DNA from: an uncultured Collinsella sp.
Lineage (GTDB): Bacteria > Actinomycetota > Coriobacteriia > Coriobacteriales > Coriobacteriaceae
Direction of reading: 5' to 3'
Assembly: GCA_900541675.1 (NCBI GenBank)
Contig: UQKU01000002.1
Span: forward strand, 1 to 64,000
DNA: 64,000 nucleotides
Shown: piece by piece, positions 8,625 through 18,013 of the stretch
Position numbering within the stretch: position 1 is the stretch's first letter
Layout of the letters: each line of letters begins with the position of its first letter
The notes under the pieces: generated by a model
Seen by the model: only the letters and a program-made list of their open reading frames with translations
The model's database searches: none
What the model was told of the DNA's origin: nothing
Program-made: the position numbers and the translations under genes

Positions 8625-8651
8625 AGTCGTTGGGGACGTTCTTAAACGACT
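8625..8651. repeat. GGGGAC-core palindrome, copy 2
   Basis: Arms AGTCGTT (8625-8631) and AACGACT (8645-8651) enclose TGGGGACGTTCTTA. The TAG stop of the FtsX permease gene (8650-8652) overlaps the right arm. Relative to copy 1, the arms carry compensating A-to-G and T-to-C changes. Confidence 0.8.
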
Positions 8652-11316
8652 ACTCTTGGACTTTAAGGGCCTCGGCCAGGCTGACGCGCTTGATAGAACG
8701 CGTGTGTAGCAGCGCCACGACCAGGTAGGTCGCAAAGCCAATGCCCACGCACGCCGTCATGGACCAAGTGGGCACGTAGATCTCGATATTGCCGTTGTAG
8801 GCGAGCAGCATCGAGCGGAAGATGGCCGTGAGCGAGCCAATGATCACGGGCAGGATCAGCACGAGCGACGCCGCCACGCACAGCGTGATCGAGCGGATGT
8901 ACAGATGCGAGATCTCGCTATCGCGATAGCCAAAGACTTTCATGTAGCTGATCGAACGGGCGCTGTGGTCGATCACCGCCTTGGTCAGCAGGTACATAAA
9001 CAGCAGGAAGATGAACACCGCAAGCCCGACCATCATGCCGATCATTTTGCTCATCATGCCGATGAACTGGTCGCCCACGGCGCGCATATCGTCGGGCGTG
9101 GTGTCGCCGGCAAAGTAACGAGCATCGAGGTCGAGCTTCTCGTCGCTCACATAGCCGTTAAAGTAGGCAGCATCGTTGCCGAACAGCTCGTTAAAGTCGT
9201 CGATGCTCATATAGATATTCATGTCCGACTTGGAGCCCCAGGCACAGTCCTTGCCTGCGTACTCAAGGGAATAATGCTCGCCCTCGTACTTGTCGCCGAG
9301 CATGACCTTCTGACCCTCGCTCCAGCCAAACTTATCGAGCAGACCGCCGCCAAAGACGACGCGCCCATCGCCGACGTTGAGGTCTTTCCAATAGCGCGAA
9401 TCGGATGAAATGCCGTAGACGGAAATCGTCTCCTCGCCATTTCCATCGCCTCGGTCGTATTGCAGCTGGTAAATGGCGTATTTCTCGGTCTGCGCGATTG
9501 CGCCCGCGCCGTTGTCGGTCGTATTGACCGGGTGGATATCGTCGTTGTCAGTGTCAATCTTAGAGGCCTTGTCGATCAGGTCGATGGCCTCATCGCGGTT
9601 GCAGCCGAGGGCATCGGCAAGGTCATCGAGGCGCGCATAAAGCGCATCCTTCTTGTCCTGGACCTTGGCAAGCGCATCCTGCGCCGCAGTCAGGCTCTCG
9701 GCAGACGGAGATGCGGTCGCGGCATCGGCTGCCGTCTGCGCCGCATCGGCCGCGTCGTCAAGCTCGTCATCGGCATCCTGGGCAGCGGTTAGCAGCGCGC
9801 CGTCAACCGATTGCAAGCGCTCGAGTGCCGACCACTGCTCGCGCTCCTCGGCAGTGCCCTCGAGCTCCAGCGGCGCCTTGAGCGTGTACTGGTGCTCGGC
9901 GACCAGGCTTGTCTCGAGGTTGTCGGCGTAGTGCGTCATCGTGGGCAAAATCGCCAGGCCAAAAAGCATCAGCAGCGACGCAAATGCAATGCCCACGAAG
10001 AGCGTGGCAAAGTTGCCCAGATTGCGCAGGAAGATACGCAAGCGGAAGCGGGAAACAAAATCCATGCGCTCCGGCAGCTGCAGGCCGCGTTTGGTGCCCG
10101 ACCTGCCGCTCGCCTCGTGACGAAGGAATTGCAACGGCGTCTTGCCCATTTTGCGAAGCAGGCCCACCAGCGTGATGAGGATGAGCGCGGCGGCGGGAAC
10201 CACGGCGCACTTCACAAAGATCTCCCAGCTCCAGTACACCTGGAAGGGAGGCAGACTGTACGAGCCGTAGTAGAGACTGCGCATGGGCTCGGTAAAGAAC
10301 ACAACGCCGAGCGCAGTGCCCAAAAGCGCCGCGACCACGCCCACGATGACGGGAAGTGCCAGGTAGTGCAGCACGATCTCGCGGCGGCGATAGCCGCTGG
10401 CGAGCAGCGTGCCGATGATGGCGCTCTCCTCCTCGATGGTGGCGTCGGTAAGGACCACAAAGACGAACGCCATGATCACGATGATGATGTCGAGCAGCGT
10501 CATCCACATCATAGAGTCGCCGTCCACGTCGTCGCGCGCATAGCCAATGCCCTGGTTGGAATCGGCGTCGACAAGATCGTCCACGCGCGCATCGGCGTCG
10601 GTCAGCGCCTCGACCATATCTTGCTCGGCGTCGATGCGGTCTGCAGTGGAGAGATCGCGATCGGCAAAGGTAAAGGAGTAGGTGTAGGCGGGGGCGCCAC
10701 CGGCGTCCTCAAGCGCGGCAAAGCCGGCGTCGGTGACCTCGGCCACGCCGTACGTGATGGTGTTCACCGTAAAGTCTGAATTGTTGAGGAACAGCGCCTG
10801 GCTATCGGGCTGGGTCATGATACCGCAGATGGTGTAGGTGCGACCCTCGAGCTCGACCTTATCGCCCACGGCGAGATCGTTGTTGGTGGCGAAGACACGG
10901 TCGATGGCCGCCTCATCGTCCGTCTTGGGCTCCTTGCCCTCACAGTAGGACGCGATATCGACCTTGGTGCGGTGCGCATAGGTGCGCAGCGTGCGCTTGG
11001 TGCCGTCGTCGCCGGACGCCTTTTTGATGATGGCGTCGATGGAGAAATTCTTGTAGAGCGTGACGCCGCCGACGTCGTCGGCCGCGTCCTCGGCTGCCTT
11101 GAGCTGGTCTTTGGTGGCCTCGAAGGAGGTGGTCACGCGGCCGTCCTCAATCGTGTGCGCATCGCGCATGTCGTCGATAAGGCAGCCGATGGAGTGGGCC
11201 GCGAGCAAAAAGCCCGAGGTGAGAGCGATGCTTCCGCACATAAGCAAAAAGATGCCCAGGTACTTGCCGATATTGCGGCGCAGCTCGCGCGGGAGACGTT
11301 TTGCGAGAGGTGTCAT
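8650..11316 (-). CDS. Large FtsX/MacB-family ABC transporter permease
   Basis: The 888-residue permease has an N-terminal membrane helix (about 18-40), a large extracytoplasmic region, a first FtsX bundle (about 275-400), another extracytoplasmic segment with an Ala/Asp-rich probable coiled coil (about 510-590), and a C-terminal FtsX bundle (about 755-885). This layout matches type VII (MacB/LolCDE/BceB-like) mechanotransmission ABC systems that move lipids, peptides or antibiotics at the membrane surface. The ATG at 11316 is preferred over an in-frame TTG at 11331. The gene starts 8 bases after the stop of its ATPase. No substrate can be inferred. The stop codon lies in a palindromic repeat. 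Confidence 0.88.
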   Translation of the reverse strand: MTPLAKRLPRELRRNIGKYLGIFLLMCGSIALTSGFLLAAHSIGCLIDDMRDAHTIEDGRVTTSFEATKDQLKAAEDAADDVGGVTLYKNFSIDAIIKKASGDDGTKRTLRTYAHRTKVDIASYCEGKEPKTDDEAAIDRVFATNNDLAVGDKVELEGRTYTICGIMTQPDSQALFLNNSDFTVNTITYGVAEVTDAGFAALEDAGGAPAYTYSFTFADRDLSTADRIDAEQDMVEALTDADARVDDLVDADSNQGIGYARDDVDGDSMMWMTLLDIIIVIMAFVFVVLTDATIEEESAIIGTLLASGYRRREIVLHYLALPVIVGVVAALLGTALGVVFFTEPMRSLYYGSYSLPPFQVYWSWEIFVKCAVVPAAALILITLVGLLRKMGKTPLQFLRHEASGRSGTKRGLQLPERMDFVSRFRLRIFLRNLGNFATLFVGIAFASLLMLFGLAILPTMTHYADNLETSLVAEHQYTLKAPLELEGTAEEREQWSALERLQSVDGALLTAAQDADDELDDAADAAQTAADAATASPSAESLTAAQDALAKVQDKKDALYARLDDLADALGCNRDEAIDLIDKASKIDTDNDDIHPVNTTDNGAGAIAQTEKYAIYQLQYDRGDGNGEETISVYGISSDSRYWKDLNVGDGRVVFGGGLLDKFGWSEGQKVMLGDKYEGEHYSLEYAGKDCAWGSKSDMNIYMSIDDFNELFGNDAAYFNGYVSDEKLDLDARYFAGDTTPDDMRAVGDQFIGMMSKMIGMMVGLAVFIFLLFMYLLTKAVIDHSARSISYMKVFGYRDSEISHLYIRSITLCVAASLVLILPVIIGSLTAIFRSMLLAYNGNIEIYVPTWSMTACVGIGFATYLVVALLHTRSIKRVSLAEALKVQE

Positions 11317-11324
11317 GGCACCGC

Positions 11325-12038
11325 CTACCAATCGAGCTCGGCGGCCGCGACGGGCGCATCGTTGAGCTCATCCTCGACGATGCGCCCGTCGCGCAGGCGC
11401 AGCACGCGATTGGCCATGCGCGCGATGGCGGCATTGTGGGTGACAATGATGATGGTGCAGCCGTAGGTGCGGTTTACATCCTCCATGAGCTGCAAGATTT
11501 CCTTGGACGTCTTGTAGTCAAGCGCGCCCGTGGGCTCGTCGCACAGTAGCAGGCCCGGGTTTTTGACGAGTGCGCGGCCGATGGCGCAGCGCTGCTGTTG
11601 GCCGCCCGAGACCTGGCGCGGGAACTTGTTGCGGTGCTCGTAGAGGCCCAGCGAACGCAGCAGGTCGTCGACATTGAGCGGGTTTTTGGACAGGTGCGCC
11701 GTGACCTCGATGTTCTCCTTGATGGTGAGATCGGGCACCAGGTTGTAGAACTGGAAGACAAAGCCCAGCTCACGGCGGCGATACTCGCCCAGGTCGGTAG
11801 GCTTAAGCACCGTGAGGTCGCAGCCGTCCACCAGAATAGAGCCGGCATCGGCATCCTCCAGGCCGCCGATCAGGTTGAGAAAGGTCGACTTGCCCGAGCC
11901 CGAGGGCCCCAGCATGACGCAGATCTCGCCGCGGTTGATGGACGTGTTGATGCCGTCGAGCACCGTAAGGCGCGCATCACCGTCGCCGTAGTGCTTTTTG
12001 AGATCCTTAACCTGGACGTAGGCTTTCTGCGTTGCCAT
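11325..12038 (-). CDS. MacB/LolD-type ABC transporter ATPase
   Basis: The 237-residue nucleotide-binding subunit shows Walker A (GPSGSGKST), the Q-loop region ([13 protein letters not shown]), the ABC signature ([19 protein letters not shown]), Walker B with DEPTGALD, and a switch His ([10 protein letters not shown]). The VSGGQQQR and DEPTGALD sequences place it in the LolD/MacB/FtsE group. ATG 12038 follows GGGGGAT, a better start than ATG 12050. It is the first gene of a two-gene operon with the FtsX permease. No regulator gene adjoins the pair. Confidence 0.92.
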   Translation of the reverse strand: MATQKAYVQVKDLKKHYGDGDARLTVLDGINTSINRGEICVMLGPSGSGKSTFLNLIGGLEDADAGSILVDGCDLTVLKPTDLGEYRRRELGFVFQFYNLVPDLTIKENIEVTAHLSKNPLNVDDLLRSLGLYEHRNKFPRQVSGGQQQRCAIGRALVKNPGLLLCDEPTGALDYKTSKEILQLMEDVNRTYGCTIIIVTHNAAIARMANRVLRLRDGRIVEDELNDAPVAAAELDW

Positions 12039-12131
12039 GGTATCCCCCATTGTTAGCCTCGTACTACTTTATGAGCGTAATAGTAAACCTTGGCGAACTA
12101 TTTTTGAGCGAGGCCTGGGATTTATTTCAGA

Positions 12132-12162
12132 CTAGTCATTGGGGACGCTCTTAAATGACTAG
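12132..12162. repeat. GGGGAC-core palindrome, copy 3
   Basis: Perfect 9-bp arms CTAGTCATT and AATGACTAG enclose GGGGACGCTCTTA. It begins 4 bases beyond the stop of the ABC-2 permease gene on the minus strand. Confidence 0.8.
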
Positions 12163-12166
12163 GTGG

Positions 12167-13372
12167 CTAGACGCGGGATTTGGCGCGTGCGAGGGCCAGG
12201 CCTGCGGCGGCGATGGCCACGGCAAAGAGTGCCGTGACGCCCAGGTCGCAGGCGATGTCGCCCAGCATGGCAGACGTCAAATCCGAGGCAAGCGCCTTGC
12301 TGATCGCGTCGTTCACCCAATATGTCGGCACAAAGTGCGCCACCGTCTGCACGGCCGGGCCCATCAGCGACAGCGGCATCCAAGCGCCGCCCAAAAACGT
12401 CATGAGCATGCCAAGCAGGTTACCCACACCGTTGAGCAGCTCCTCGCGCGCACCCAGGCTCGAAAGCGCAAAGCCAACGGCCAGCGGCGTGCACGCAAGG
12501 GCAAACGTCGCCGCCAGCGCCAGGCACACACGGCCCACGCCGACCTCGGCGACCGCGCCGGCAAAGCCCGCGACGCCCATCATGTTCGACACAAACCAGA
12601 TGCAGACGGTGAGCACGGCGGCGGCCGCAAACACGGCAAGCGAACGCCGGCGCTCGGAGATTGGGCCGGCATCCATACGACGTACGCGCTCGGGCTCGTT
12701 CATGCCCGAGAACACCAGCCCCACCGACACGATGACCGACGAGATAATCGCGTACGCGCCAAAGTTGAAGTACGACTCGAGCGTGGCGGCGGCGGTCGAG
12801 TCAACCTTGACCTGCTCGATCTCGACCTTGGCACGCTTCGCGGCCGCATGATCGGCAGCCTTGGCGACGTCACCGTTGGAGGCAGTGGGCTCAAGCGCCG
12901 CCGCAGCGCCCGCGAGCGAGATCCAGCGCGAGGCCTCGGCAGACGAAAGCGCCGCCGCCATGGTGCCGGCACCGTAGGTCACATCGAGCTTGGGCAGGGA
13001 CTCCCCCGCGCGGGCAGCTGCAACGAGGTCGCCCTCAAACCCCTCCGGGATAAAGAACACGCAGTCGGCACTGCCCTTGGCGCTGTTGCTCTTGGAAAGC
13101 GCGTCCGCAAGGTCGTAGGTGTCGTCGCCGACGCCCGTGACCAGCTCAAAGCGCGACCCCAGATGCTTGGTAAGCGCACGCGAAAGGTCACTGTCGTCGC
13201 GGTCGACCACGATCACGTTGGCATCGTAGGGCTTATATTCGGTGAGCTGCGACGAGTTCCAGCTCACCGATGCCGCGATAAACACACCCATGAGCGAGAT
13301 GAACACCGTGTAGATGAGCAGATAGAGCGGGTGTGCGAGCGCCATGCGAAGCGCAGTCTTAAAGGTGCTCAT
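12167..13372 (-). CDS. ABC-2 type transporter permease (second subunit)
   Basis: The 401-residue permease follows the ABC2_membrane_3 plan: one N-terminal helix (about 15-38), an extracytoplasmic domain (about 40-215), and five to six C-terminal helices (about 215-395). It begins at ATG 13372 after GGAAGGAG and overlaps the preceding permease gene by 14 bases. That neighbour has the same plan, so the two probably form a heterodimer driven by the ATPase encoded at 14558-15496. Such exporters commonly expel drugs, peptides or lipids; the substrate is unknown. Confidence 0.85.
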   Translation of the reverse strand: MSTFKTALRMALAHPLYLLIYTVFISLMGVFIAASVSWNSSQLTEYKPYDANVIVVDRDDSDLSRALTKHLGSRFELVTGVGDDTYDLADALSKSNSAKGSADCVFFIPEGFEGDLVAAARAGESLPKLDVTYGAGTMAAALSSAEASRWISLAGAAAALEPTASNGDVAKAADHAAAKRAKVEIEQVKVDSTAAATLESYFNFGAYAIISSVIVSVGLVFSGMNEPERVRRMDAGPISERRRSLAVFAAAAVLTVCIWFVSNMMGVAGFAGAVAEVGVGRVCLALAATFALACTPLAVGFALSSLGAREELLNGVGNLLGMLMTFLGGAWMPLSLMGPAVQTVAHFVPTYWVNDAISKALASDLTSAMLGDIACDLGVTALFAVAIAAAGLALARAKSRV

Positions 13373-14546
13373 AGCGGCTCCTTCCAAAGATCAGCGTGGC
13401 GGCGGCAACGAACAGCAGCGCCATCAGGACGAGCGCGCCGGCGCGAACGGCAAAGGGGCCCAGGTCCTCAAAGAAATACAGGCGATTGAACATGTCGCAG
13501 ATAAGCTTGACGGGGTTGAACCAGCACTCGGCCGGGCAGGCGCGGGCGACGTCGTCGGCAAGCGCCATCGCCGGCTCGCCGTAGAGGCCGGCGAACAGGG
13601 CGCACGTGGTAGCAAAGCCCGTAAGGATGCCGGACTTGGACGCCTTGCCGCCCTTAACGGGAAGTGTGCCCACAAAGAGCCCCAGGCCCGTGGCGGCAAG
13701 CGCGGAAGCGGCACCGCCCACCAGACACAGCCCCTCGCGCCCGCCAAAGTCGATGCCCACGACTAGGCGCACGTAGCCGATCGCGATCGCCATCGAAGCA
13801 AAGGAGACCAGCCACGAGCCGACAAAGATGCCAGCCAGCGACGCCGTCTTGGAAAGACCGCCCACGCAGCGACGCGCGCCGAGGCCCGACAGATTGGGCT
13901 GCAAATCGACGACGCTCAAGGCGGCAAACTCGGCAGACATCATCGCCACCAGACCAAAGAGCGCGTAGTAGTAGATGACCGTGCCATCGGGCGTGGTGCG
14001 CGTCAGGCTCACGCGACGGGTGCCGCCCTCGAGCGACAGGGCGCGCGCAACCGCCTCCGGGTCGGCGAGCGCCGCCGGGTTGTCCTGGGCAATCTGGGAC
14101 ATGAGCTCGGCATTTTGTGTATACGAGCTTGCCACCGTCTCCAGGATGCTGCGATCGGTGAGCACCGACGACGCACGCGAGCCGTCATAACTCGATAGCA
14201 GCGTGAGCTTGGGCGTGCCCGCGGCATCGACCGTGTAGATGCCCGCGACTTCGCCGGCCTTGAGCGCACGGTTCGCGGCGGTCACATCCTCGCACTCGTG
14301 GATCTCGAGCAGCCGGTCGTCGCCTTCCTGGGCAAGCGACGTCGCCACGTCCTTAAAGGTCGAGGCGTCCCAAGCCTCATCCGCCACGACGGCAACCGGC
14401 ACCGGGTCGACCGTGCCGTCGGAGCTCAGATTCGCAAACATAAACATGAACATCGTGGAAAGCGCAATGGGAAAGAGAGCGCCCCAGACCCACGTGCTCG
14501 GCCGGTGCAGCAGCGTCTTGACCGTGGTGATGATAGTGTTGAACAT
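13359..14546 (-). CDS. ABC-2 type transporter permease (first subunit)
   Basis: The 395-residue permease has an N-terminal helix (TWVWGALFPIALSTMFMF), an extracytoplasmic region carrying an ADEAWDASTFKDV segment (about 40-190), and a C-terminal helix bundle (about 205-390) ending in RSRYEHL. The start is ATG 14546 after a run of seven G. It lies directly downstream of its ATPase gene, with 11 bases between. It is paralogous in layout to the permease at 12167-13372. Confidence 0.87.
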   Translation of the reverse strand: MFNTIITTVKTLLHRPSTWVWGALFPIALSTMFMFMFANLSSDGTVDPVPVAVVADEAWDASTFKDVATSLAQEGDDRLLEIHECEDVTAANRALKAGEVAGIYTVDAAGTPKLTLLSSYDGSRASSVLTDRSILETVASSYTQNAELMSQIAQDNPAALADPEAVARALSLEGGTRRVSLTRTTPDGTVIYYYALFGLVAMMSAEFAALSVVDLQPNLSGLGARRCVGGLSKTASLAGIFVGSWLVSFASMAIAIGYVRLVVGIDFGGREGLCLVGGAASALAATGLGLFVGTLPVKGGKASKSGILTGFATTCALFAGLYGEPAMALADDVARACPAECWFNPVKLICDMFNRLYFFEDLGPFAVRAGALVLMALLFVAAATLIFGRSRYEHL

Positions 14547-14557
14547 AGCTGCCCCCC

Positions 14558-15496
14558 CTAGTCGCGCAGCTCGCGGCCGGTGATCTCGAGGAACACGTCG
14601 TTGAGGGTCGGCGGCTCGCTCCACACGCGGCCGAGCGCCACGTCGGCGGCGCGCAGCGTGTCGAGGATGTCGACCAGATTGTGCGGGCTCGCCTCACAGG
14701 TGCAGACGAGCTCACCGCCGGACAGCTCGACTGAAAGCACGTGCTCGAGGGCGCGCAGCCGCTCGACCGTGGCCGACTCGACGGCGCCGACCTCGACCGT
14801 CACGCGCTCGCCCATCTGAATCATGCGCTTGAGCTCGTCGTTAGTGCCCTGCGCCAGCACGCGCCCGCCGTCCATGATCATGATGCGGCTGCAAATCTGC
14901 TCGACTTCCTCCATGTAATGGCTGGTATACACCACCGTGGCGCCCTCGTCGCGCAGGCGGCAGATGCCCTCCAGGATGGCGTTGCGGCTCTGCGGGTCGA
15001 CCGCCACCGTGGGCTCGTCAAAAAAGATGAGCTCGGGCTTGTGCGCGATGCCGCAGGCGATGTTGAGGCGACGCGCCAGGCCGCCCGAGAGCTTGCCGGG
15101 GCGGAACTTGGTAAAGTCGCCCAGCCCGACAAAGTCGATCGCCTCGTCCACGAGCGCGCGACGGCGCTTGCGGTCGTTGATGTACAGGCTACAGAAATAG
15201 TCGATGTTCTCGCGCACCGTGAGCTCGTCGAACACCGCCACCTGCTGCGGCACCACGCCGATGCGGCGCTTGAGGTCGTAGCGGGCGGGCGTCATGGGCT
15301 CGCCGAACAGCTCGATGGTGCCCTTGTCGTAGGCGAGCAGCTGCAGAATACAGTTGATGGACGTGGTCTTGCCCGAGCCGTTGGGGCCCAGCAGGCCAAA
15401 GATCTCGCCGGGGGCGATGCTCAGGTTAAAGTGGTCGAGCGCAATAAGATCGTCATAGCGCTTGACGAGGTTTTCGACGTGGACGATGTCTGTCAT
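14558..15496 (-). CDS. ABC-2 exporter ATPase (DrrA/CcmA type)
   Basis: The 312-residue ATPase shows Walker A (GPNGSGKTTS), the signature LSGGLARRL, Walker B (ELIFFDEPTVAVDP) and the H-loop (VYTSHYMEEVEQ). The C-terminal extension (about 230-312) is typical of DrrA/NodI-type exporters. ATG 15496 follows an AGAAGGG site. It is first in the ATPase-permease-permease operon and is transcribed away from the histidine kinase gene. The shared upstream region makes control by that two-component system likely (inference). Confidence 0.92.
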   Translation of the reverse strand: MTDIVHVENLVKRYDDLIALDHFNLSIAPGEIFGLLGPNGSGKTTSINCILQLLAYDKGTIELFGEPMTPARYDLKRRIGVVPQQVAVFDELTVRENIDYFCSLYINDRKRRRALVDEAIDFVGLGDFTKFRPGKLSGGLARRLNIACGIAHKPELIFFDEPTVAVDPQSRNAILEGICRLRDEGATVVYTSHYMEEVEQICSRIMIMDGGRVLAQGTNDELKRMIQMGERVTVEVGAVESATVERLRALEHVLSVELSGGELVCTCEASPHNLVDILDTLRAADVALGRVWSEPPTLNDVFLEITGRELRD

Positions 15497-15680
15497 GAGG
15501 CGGCCCTTCTGTTGATTGCGGCCCGGTACGATTGCATCATCGCAGGAGCCGCCGGCGCGCACCAGTGAGCTTTGTCACGAGTGCGGGGCTTGGCCGTGTG
15601 GCCACCGACGCCCCCGATTTGTCGCGCGGGAGGAATGTCACGGTTGCGTAGGCGGCCCCTCCACTACGCGCGGCTTCGCG

Positions 15681-15686
15681 TACAAT
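15681..15686 (+). promoter_or_regulatory. TACAAT -10 box giving a probable leaderless histidine kinase mRNA
   Basis: TACAAT ends 6 bases before the kinase ATG at 15693, so a start site at the usual 6-7 bases would coincide with the ATG. No Shine-Dalgarno sequence fits between them, and no clear -35 is seen. Confidence 0.45.
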
Positions 15687-15692
15687 ACCCGT

Positions 15693-16835
15693 ATGAACAG
15701 GCTTTTCGACAAATCGATCGTGCTGGCGTGCTGCATTGCGGCCGCCACGGGCCTTGCTGTGGACGCTCGCCTGGTCGCGGCGTTTTGCCTTGGCGTTATC
15801 GCCACCTCGCTGGCCGAGGTCGCACAGGGGGAACGCACACGCCGTGTAAGCAAGACCGCGAGTTATGCTTACATCATCGCGGCCGTCTTTGCGCCGCCGT
15901 TTGTGCCGTTTGCGCCTCTCGCCCTCTATGACATCGCGCGGCGCGTGCGCCGTGAACACGTTTGGGTCGCGTTGGGCATTGGTGTCGCCTTTGTCTTCGC
16001 ACTCGTCGCGGACCTACGCGCCGACGCGCTCACCGCCCGAACGCTTCTACTGACCGCCATCCTTTCAGTTGCCGCCACCTTGTTATCGCTACGTACCGCC
16101 CAGTTGGAGCGCGAGCAGCAGCGCATGCACCGCATCCGCGACGAGCTGCAGGAACGAGCTCTCGCGCTCGAAGCGCGCAACCGCGACCTTGCCGATCGCC
16201 AGGACTACGAAGTCGAGCTCGCGACACTCGCCGAACGCGCCCGTATCGCGCGCGAGATCCACGATAACGTCGGCCACCAGCTCACGCGCGCCTCGCTGCA
16301 GACCGAGGCCCTGCGCGTCGTGCACGCCGACGAGCCCAGGGTTGCCGCCGATTTCGCCGACGTCAAACGCACGGTTGACGAGGCGCTCCAGCTTGTGCGC
16401 ACCAGCGTCCACGCGCTCAACGACAACGCCGTCGACCTTTCCGTGCAGCTCGAACGCATTGTCGAAGGCGCGCGCTCGGACGGCGGTCCGCAGATTGAGC
16501 TTGAAGTTATGGCCGAGCATGCACCCGCAAACGTCGCCAACTGCTTTGCGGCGGTCCTGCGCGAGGCGCTCTCCAACACCATGCGCCACGCTTGCGCCCA
16601 TGCTGTCACTGTACGATGCATGGAGCATCCGTCGTTTTACCAGCTCATCGTTACCGACGATGGCACGGGCGGGGTCCAAGCAAGCAGCCGCGGCGCCGCG
16701 GAGGGCATGGGGCTTGCCTCCATGCGCGAGCGCATCGAGGCGCTTGGCGGCACCTTCACCGCCGGCCCGCGTGTCGGCACCGGCGGCTGGCGCGTGTTTG
16801 CCACCGTTCCCAAACAGCAAGGAGATGAGGACTGA
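15693..16835 (+). CDS. NarL/DesK-type sensor histidine kinase
   Basis: The 380-residue kinase has four to five membrane helices in residues 1-135, with no large sensory loop, a coiled-coil linker (135-180), a HisKA_3 dimerisation domain with phospho-acceptor His190 (AREIHDNVGHQL), and a HATPase_c domain (about 280-375; REALSNTMRH N-box and GMGLASMRERIEALGG). The stop overlaps the response regulator start as TGATG. Intramembrane-sensing kinases of this type often monitor envelope stress or antibiotics and regulate a neighbouring exporter, which fits the divergent ABC-2 operon. Start ATG 15693 appears leaderless. Confidence 0.9.
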   Translation: MNRLFDKSIVLACCIAAATGLAVDARLVAAFCLGVIATSLAEVAQGERTRRVSKTASYAYIIAAVFAPPFVPFAPLALYDIARRVRREHVWVALGIGVAFVFALVADLRADALTARTLLLTAILSVAATLLSLRTAQLEREQQRMHRIRDELQERALALEARNRDLADRQDYEVELATLAERARIAREIHDNVGHQLTRASLQTEALRVVHADEPRVAADFADVKRTVDEALQLVRTSVHALNDNAVDLSVQLERIVEGARSDGGPQIELEVMAEHAPANVANCFAAVLREALSNTMRHACAHAVTVRCMEHPSFYQLIVTDDGTGGVQASSRGAAEGMGLASMRERIEALGGTFTAGPRVGTGGWRVFATVPKQQGDED

Positions 16836-17464
16836 TGAGGCTCATCGTTGTCGACGACGACCGCTTGGTGGTCGATTCGCTCAAGATTATCCTGGGCGCC
16901 CAGCCGCAGATCGAGGTAGTGGGCACCGGCGCCAACGGCAACGATGCGGTTTCGCTCTATGCCGAACACGCGCCCGATATCGCACTGCTCGACATTCAGA
17001 TGCCGGGGCGTGACGGACTTTCGGCGGCACGCGAGATCCTTGAGCGCGACCCTTCGGCGCGCGTGGTGTTTCTGACGACATTCTCGGATGACGAGTACAT
17101 TGTGTCGGCGCTCAAACTGGGCGCCCGCGGCTACCTGATCAAAACCGATGTCGCCGCCATTCCGCCGGCGTTGGCGCAGGTCATGGACGGCAAACGCGTG
17201 CTCGAGGGAAAGGCGATCGAGGACATCGATTTTGACGGAACGGGCGTCGAGGCGGGCCCGACCCGCCGGCCCGCGGCCTTTGCCGGCCTGACCGACCGCG
17301 AGTTCGAAGTCGCCGAGCTCATCGCCCGTGGCCTCGACAACAAGGAGATTGCCGCCACCGCCTATATGGGCGAAGGCACCGTGCGCAACCACATCAGTTC
17401 AATCCTTGCCAAAATGGGCCTGCGCAACCGCACGCAGATCGCCATTGCCTACCTGCGAGGGTAA
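16835..17464 (+). CDS. NarL/LuxR-family response regulator
   Basis: The 209-residue regulator has a receiver domain (1-120) with acidic residues D7-D9, phospho-acceptor D53 (LLDIQMPG) and a conserved Lys (LIKTD), then a short linker and a C-terminal LuxR-type helix-turn-helix (about 145-205; LTDREFEVAELIARGLDNKE). It is translationally coupled to the kinase. A likely target is the divergent ABC-2 promoter region (15497-15692), though I found no obvious palindromic operator there. Confidence 0.93.
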   Translation: MRLIVVDDDRLVVDSLKIILGAQPQIEVVGTGANGNDAVSLYAEHAPDIALLDIQMPGRDGLSAAREILERDPSARVVFLTTFSDDEYIVSALKLGARGYLIKTDVAAIPPALAQVMDGKRVLEGKAIEDIDFDGTGVEAGPTRRPAAFAGLTDREFEVAELIARGLDNKEIAATAYMGEGTVRNHISSILAKMGLRNRTQIAIAYLRG

Positions 17465-17524
17465 TTACCCAACGGCCGACCACCCCGGCATAGCAAAATC
17501 GCTGCTACCGATTTAACGCCATTT

Positions 17525-17678
17525 CAAAACTATGCCGGATTACTACGATGAATCGCCAACCTTCAACCACAGCAAATTGCGCGCTTGCAAAACCGCAGGT
17601 AGAGCGCTTGCAATACTTAGCAAAATGCAGTCATGGTCGGGAATGTCGAATTCATCGTAGTAAACCGACATAGTTTTG
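17525..17678. repeat. 154-bp hairpin element with variable arms, copy 1
   Basis: The 29-bp arms (17525-17553 and 17650-17678) begin CAAAACTATGCCGG and match with two mismatches. The inner part of the arms is ACTACGATGAAT. The interior carries CAACCACAGCAAA, AAACCGCAGGTAGA and CATGGTCGG, shared with the copies at 49778 and 50041 and more weakly with 17785. It lies in the 549-bp gap 17465-18013, which holds no gene. Confidence 0.8.
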
Positions 17679-17726
17679 TTCGGGCGGCCCTGCACGAGCG
17701 CCTCCGCAAGCCTCGCGGGACCAAAA

Positions 17727-17757
17727 TGATCCGTTTTCCTCCGTCCCCGAGAGATCA
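17727..17757. repeat. GGGGAC-core palindrome, TGATC subtype (inverted)
   Basis: TGATC (17727-17731) and GATCA (17753-17757) enclose the reverse complement of a CGGGGACGGAGGAAAACG core. The same core is found at 49713-49743. It sits between two long hairpin elements. Confidence 0.7.
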
Positions 17758-17784
17758 GGGGCTGGTACTGATATGGTGTCATTT

Positions 17785-17938
17785 CAAAACTATGCCGGAT
17801 TACGGGGCAAAAGCCGGGGTTCTCATCCATACCTCCATTTTTTGAAAAACGGCAGGTTATCTACCTGCGGTTTTGTTTTTGCAATTTTCTGTATGGTCGG
17901 AGGTTCGCTATCCAGCCCCGTAATCCGGCATAGTTTTG
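17785..17938. repeat. 154-bp hairpin element with variable arms, copy 2
   Basis: Perfect 24-bp arms (17785-17808 and 17915-17938) share CAAAACTATGCCGGATTAC with copy 1 but end in GGGGC instead. The interior contains a second hairpin built on GCAGGT and ACCTGC, and then TATGGTCGG. The total length is identical to copy 1, and the right flank (TTCG-GGCGGCC) is shared. Confidence 0.8.
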
Positions 17939-17970
17939 TTCGTGGCGGCCCAACCGCGCGTTTAAGCGCA

Positions 17971-18002
17971 GGGCCGGCGGGGCTTTTTTGCCCCGCCGGC
18001 CC
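17971..18002. terminator. GC-rich hairpin between the regulator and ech operon ends
   Basis: A 13-bp stem, GGGCCGGCGGGGC with GCCCCGCCGGCCC, has a T-rich loop. It lies between convergent genes and may terminate both, although the T-tract is in the loop and not after the stem. Confidence 0.55.
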
Positions 18003-18013
18003 CTATTCCAGCG

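Noticed and set aside
8650..11331. Start of the FtsX permease at TTG 11331
   Set aside because: The codon lies inside the ATPase gene's final codons and has no ribosome site; ATG 11316 fits the family N-terminus.
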